This document shows positions 63,855-64,000 of a stretch of DNA of 64,000 bases, in pieces. A program made the translations under genes and the position numbers. This DNA comes from Hormiphora californensis (lineage: Eukaryota > Ctenophora > Tentaculata > Cydippida > Pleurobrachiidae). The notes under the pieces are model-generated. The model had not been told where the DNA came from. It ran no database searches and worked only from the letters and a program-made list of their open reading frames with translations. The stretch spans positions 3,571,037 through 3,635,036 of the forward strand of contig CM035350.1 in assembly GCA_020137815.1 (NCBI GenBank), written 5' to 3'. Each line of letters begins with the position of its first letter. The stretch's first letter is position 1.

Positions 63855-64000
63855 GTTGCTGCTAACAGGCCCTGGAACTAGATGTCAATTGACCACATGA
63901 TACATAGAGCTGTTATTATCTTATAGGACCACTGCCAGGAACCCCCCCCCCCATGACATGTACAGTGTCACACTCACAAACAATAATAACTGCACGTGCC
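63855..64000. other. Window end, no gene assigned
   Basis: Contains a short C run near 63940. Could be 5' flank or intron of the heptad-repeat gene. Confidence 0.4.

Noticed and set aside
62800-63900. 366-codon + strand ORF over the 21-bp repeat
   Set aside because: Shadow of the minus-strand gene. Its non-repeat ends are hydrophobic or Ser-rich without protein-like features, whereas the minus strand has a normal acidic protein with a non-repeat C-terminus.

Overview
The window is eukaryotic and almost certainly from an invertebrate animal. It carries short GT-AG introns, an animal-type polycystin, a serpin, a GPR107/108-type (GOST) receptor, a GPATCH1 homologue and a mitochondrial fission regulator, set among CT/GA microsatellites, minisatellites, MITEs and retroelement pieces. 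Species cannot be read from the sequence. No rRNA, tRNA or CRISPR array was recognised.

Layout. 1-1850: 58-bp minisatellite. 2036-28905 (+): 3' part of a polycystin-1-family gene. I could assemble 17 exons with every splice phase matching (1583 codons in the window, 5' end outside). It runs GPS cleavage motif, first membrane span, PLAT domain, membrane spans, polycystin extracellular domain, pore region and long cytoplasmic tail. Its introns hold a fold-back transposon with 7-bp target duplications (3425-4890), a TA-flanked MITE, an 11.7-kb accordion of inverted repeats (7520-19211) and an intronless secreted-protein gene on the opposite strand (26252-27190). 29-35.5 kb: MITEs, dispersed repeats, a LINE remnant, then a homopolymer-rich zone. 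35.9-44.8 kb (-): GOST-type receptor with a 3.6-kb TIR element in one intron and a G-rich 29-bp minisatellite in another. 45.5-49.4 kb (-): serpin with two in-phase candidate last exons, each encoding its own reactive-centre loop, plus a nested gene on the + strand. 49.4-54.8 kb: second homopolymer-rich zone. 54.9-59.1 kb (+): GPATCH1-like splicing-associated protein. 59.25-61.4 kb (+): MTFR1-family gene, complete in five exons. 62.8-63.85 kb (-): acidic protein with a long 7-residue repeat.

The most unusual object is the accordion. Two copies of a 6434-bp unit lie head to tail, and each unit is itself built of inverted repeats. A reverse transcriptase/GIY-YIG fragment (Penelope-like layout) faces its own mirror image, next to a signal-peptide/membrane protein ORF present three times, next to a 1.4-kb TTAA-flanked palindrome whose loop is inverted between copies. 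The second notable system is the serpin with candidate mutually exclusive reactive-loop exons.

Caution: the serpin, the GOST receptor and GPATCH1 all lose their recognisable exons where the homopolymer-rich zones begin. Those zones may be poorly resolved assembly sequence rather than true gene ends.
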